DNA from: UBA1731 sp964567665
GTDB lineage: Bacteria; Verrucomicrobiota; Kiritimatiellia; RFP12; UBA1067
Assembly: GCA_964567665.1 (NCBI GenBank)
Contig: CAZMNN010000006.1
Coordinates: 23,757 to 87,756 of the forward strand
Direction: 5' to 3'
Length of the DNA: 64,000 nucleotides
Positions 63,927 to 64,000 of this stretch are shown here, piece after piece (within the stretch, counting starts at the first letter, position 1; each line of letters starts with the position of its first letter). The position numbers and the translations under genes are program-made. The notes beneath the pieces are model-generated. The model was not told where the DNA came from and made no database searches. It was given only the letters and a program-made list of their open reading frames with translations.

Positions 63927-64000
63927 TCACTCGTTCACTCTGATTAGCCCGCGACGCTCAAGGAGTTCATAGACCTGCACGGCCTGTTCGTAGCAGATTT
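63927..64000 (-). CDS. C-terminal fragment of an unidentified gene at the window edge
   Basis: A minus-strand frame enters from the right edge and ends at TGA 63929-63927. The visible peptide includes EQAVQVYELLERRGLIRVNE, which resembles the end of a winged-helix or similar helical domain. It is too short to identify. Confidence 0.4.
   Translation of the reverse strand, partial: ICYEQAVQVYELLERRGLIRVNE

Overview
The window looks like a chromosome segment of an uncultured PVC-superphylum bacterium, most likely a gut-type Kiritimatiellota or Lentisphaerota relative. This is inferred from gene content only: many prepilin-like proteins (one H-X9-DG type), a cassette resembling the verrucomicrobial 'Verru_Chthon' A-D set, giant LamG-like surface proteins, Tat-exported Gfo/Idh/MocA proteins, and housekeeping genes of ordinary bacterial type. 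Base composition is GC-rich except around two nuclease-like genes (4074-5275, 42766-43155) and the repeats. Nearly all genes lie on the minus strand. Plus-strand genes are 20398-20985, 20982-22043, 22312-23691 and 35549-36394.

Layout. 1-3882 is the 5' part of a giant exported LamG-like protein; a full-length paralog lies at 24822-28613. Both have promoters with an A10 tract in a 16-nt spacer. 4074-5275 is a YhcG/DUF1016 nuclease gene with a frameshifted start. 5428-9355 is an ABC transporter operon led by a Pro/Ala-rich membrane protein. 9410-20265 holds frr, an Smr-like protein, a TIM-barrel lipoprotein, CorA, a di-heme peroxidase, a glycosyltransferase, an S1 protein, an efflux adaptor with its outer-membrane channel, and gyrB. 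20398-24732 holds a zinc-finger protein, hemW, tRNA-Arg, tRNA-Val, a transglutaminase-like protein and a CcdA-thioredoxin gene. 28800-35473 is a tightly overlapped operon (esterase, metX-metW fusion, TPR protein, VWA protein). 35549-41408 holds nnrD, a uridine-kinase-like gene, trmJ, a Gfo/Idh/MocA gene, rsmA and a SurA-like gene.

41405-53780 is a large pseudopilin locus: a PilC/GspF protein, eight prepilin-type proteins and a 1,101-aa cassette-A-like protein. It is peppered with heptanucleotide repeats. Three pilins have long leaders encoded inside small modules bounded by inverted heptamer arrays. A GxxExxY-family PD-(D/E)XK nuclease-like gene sits between two inverted arrays of TTTGCG quartets. 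53872-63927 holds accA, accD, a second Gfo/Idh/MocA gene, aconitase, a degenerate family-4 uracil-DNA-glycosylase-like gene, galE, efp, tag, a DUF4886 hydrolase, a Gdx/SugE exporter and a cut-off gene at the right edge.

The most unusual material is the repeat biology of the pilin locus, the GxxExxY/TTTGCG locus, the A10 promoters, and a recurrent TGTGGTATAAT promoter that in several cases lies 7 nt from the start codon, predicting leaderless mRNAs. No phage, transposase or CRISPR array was seen.
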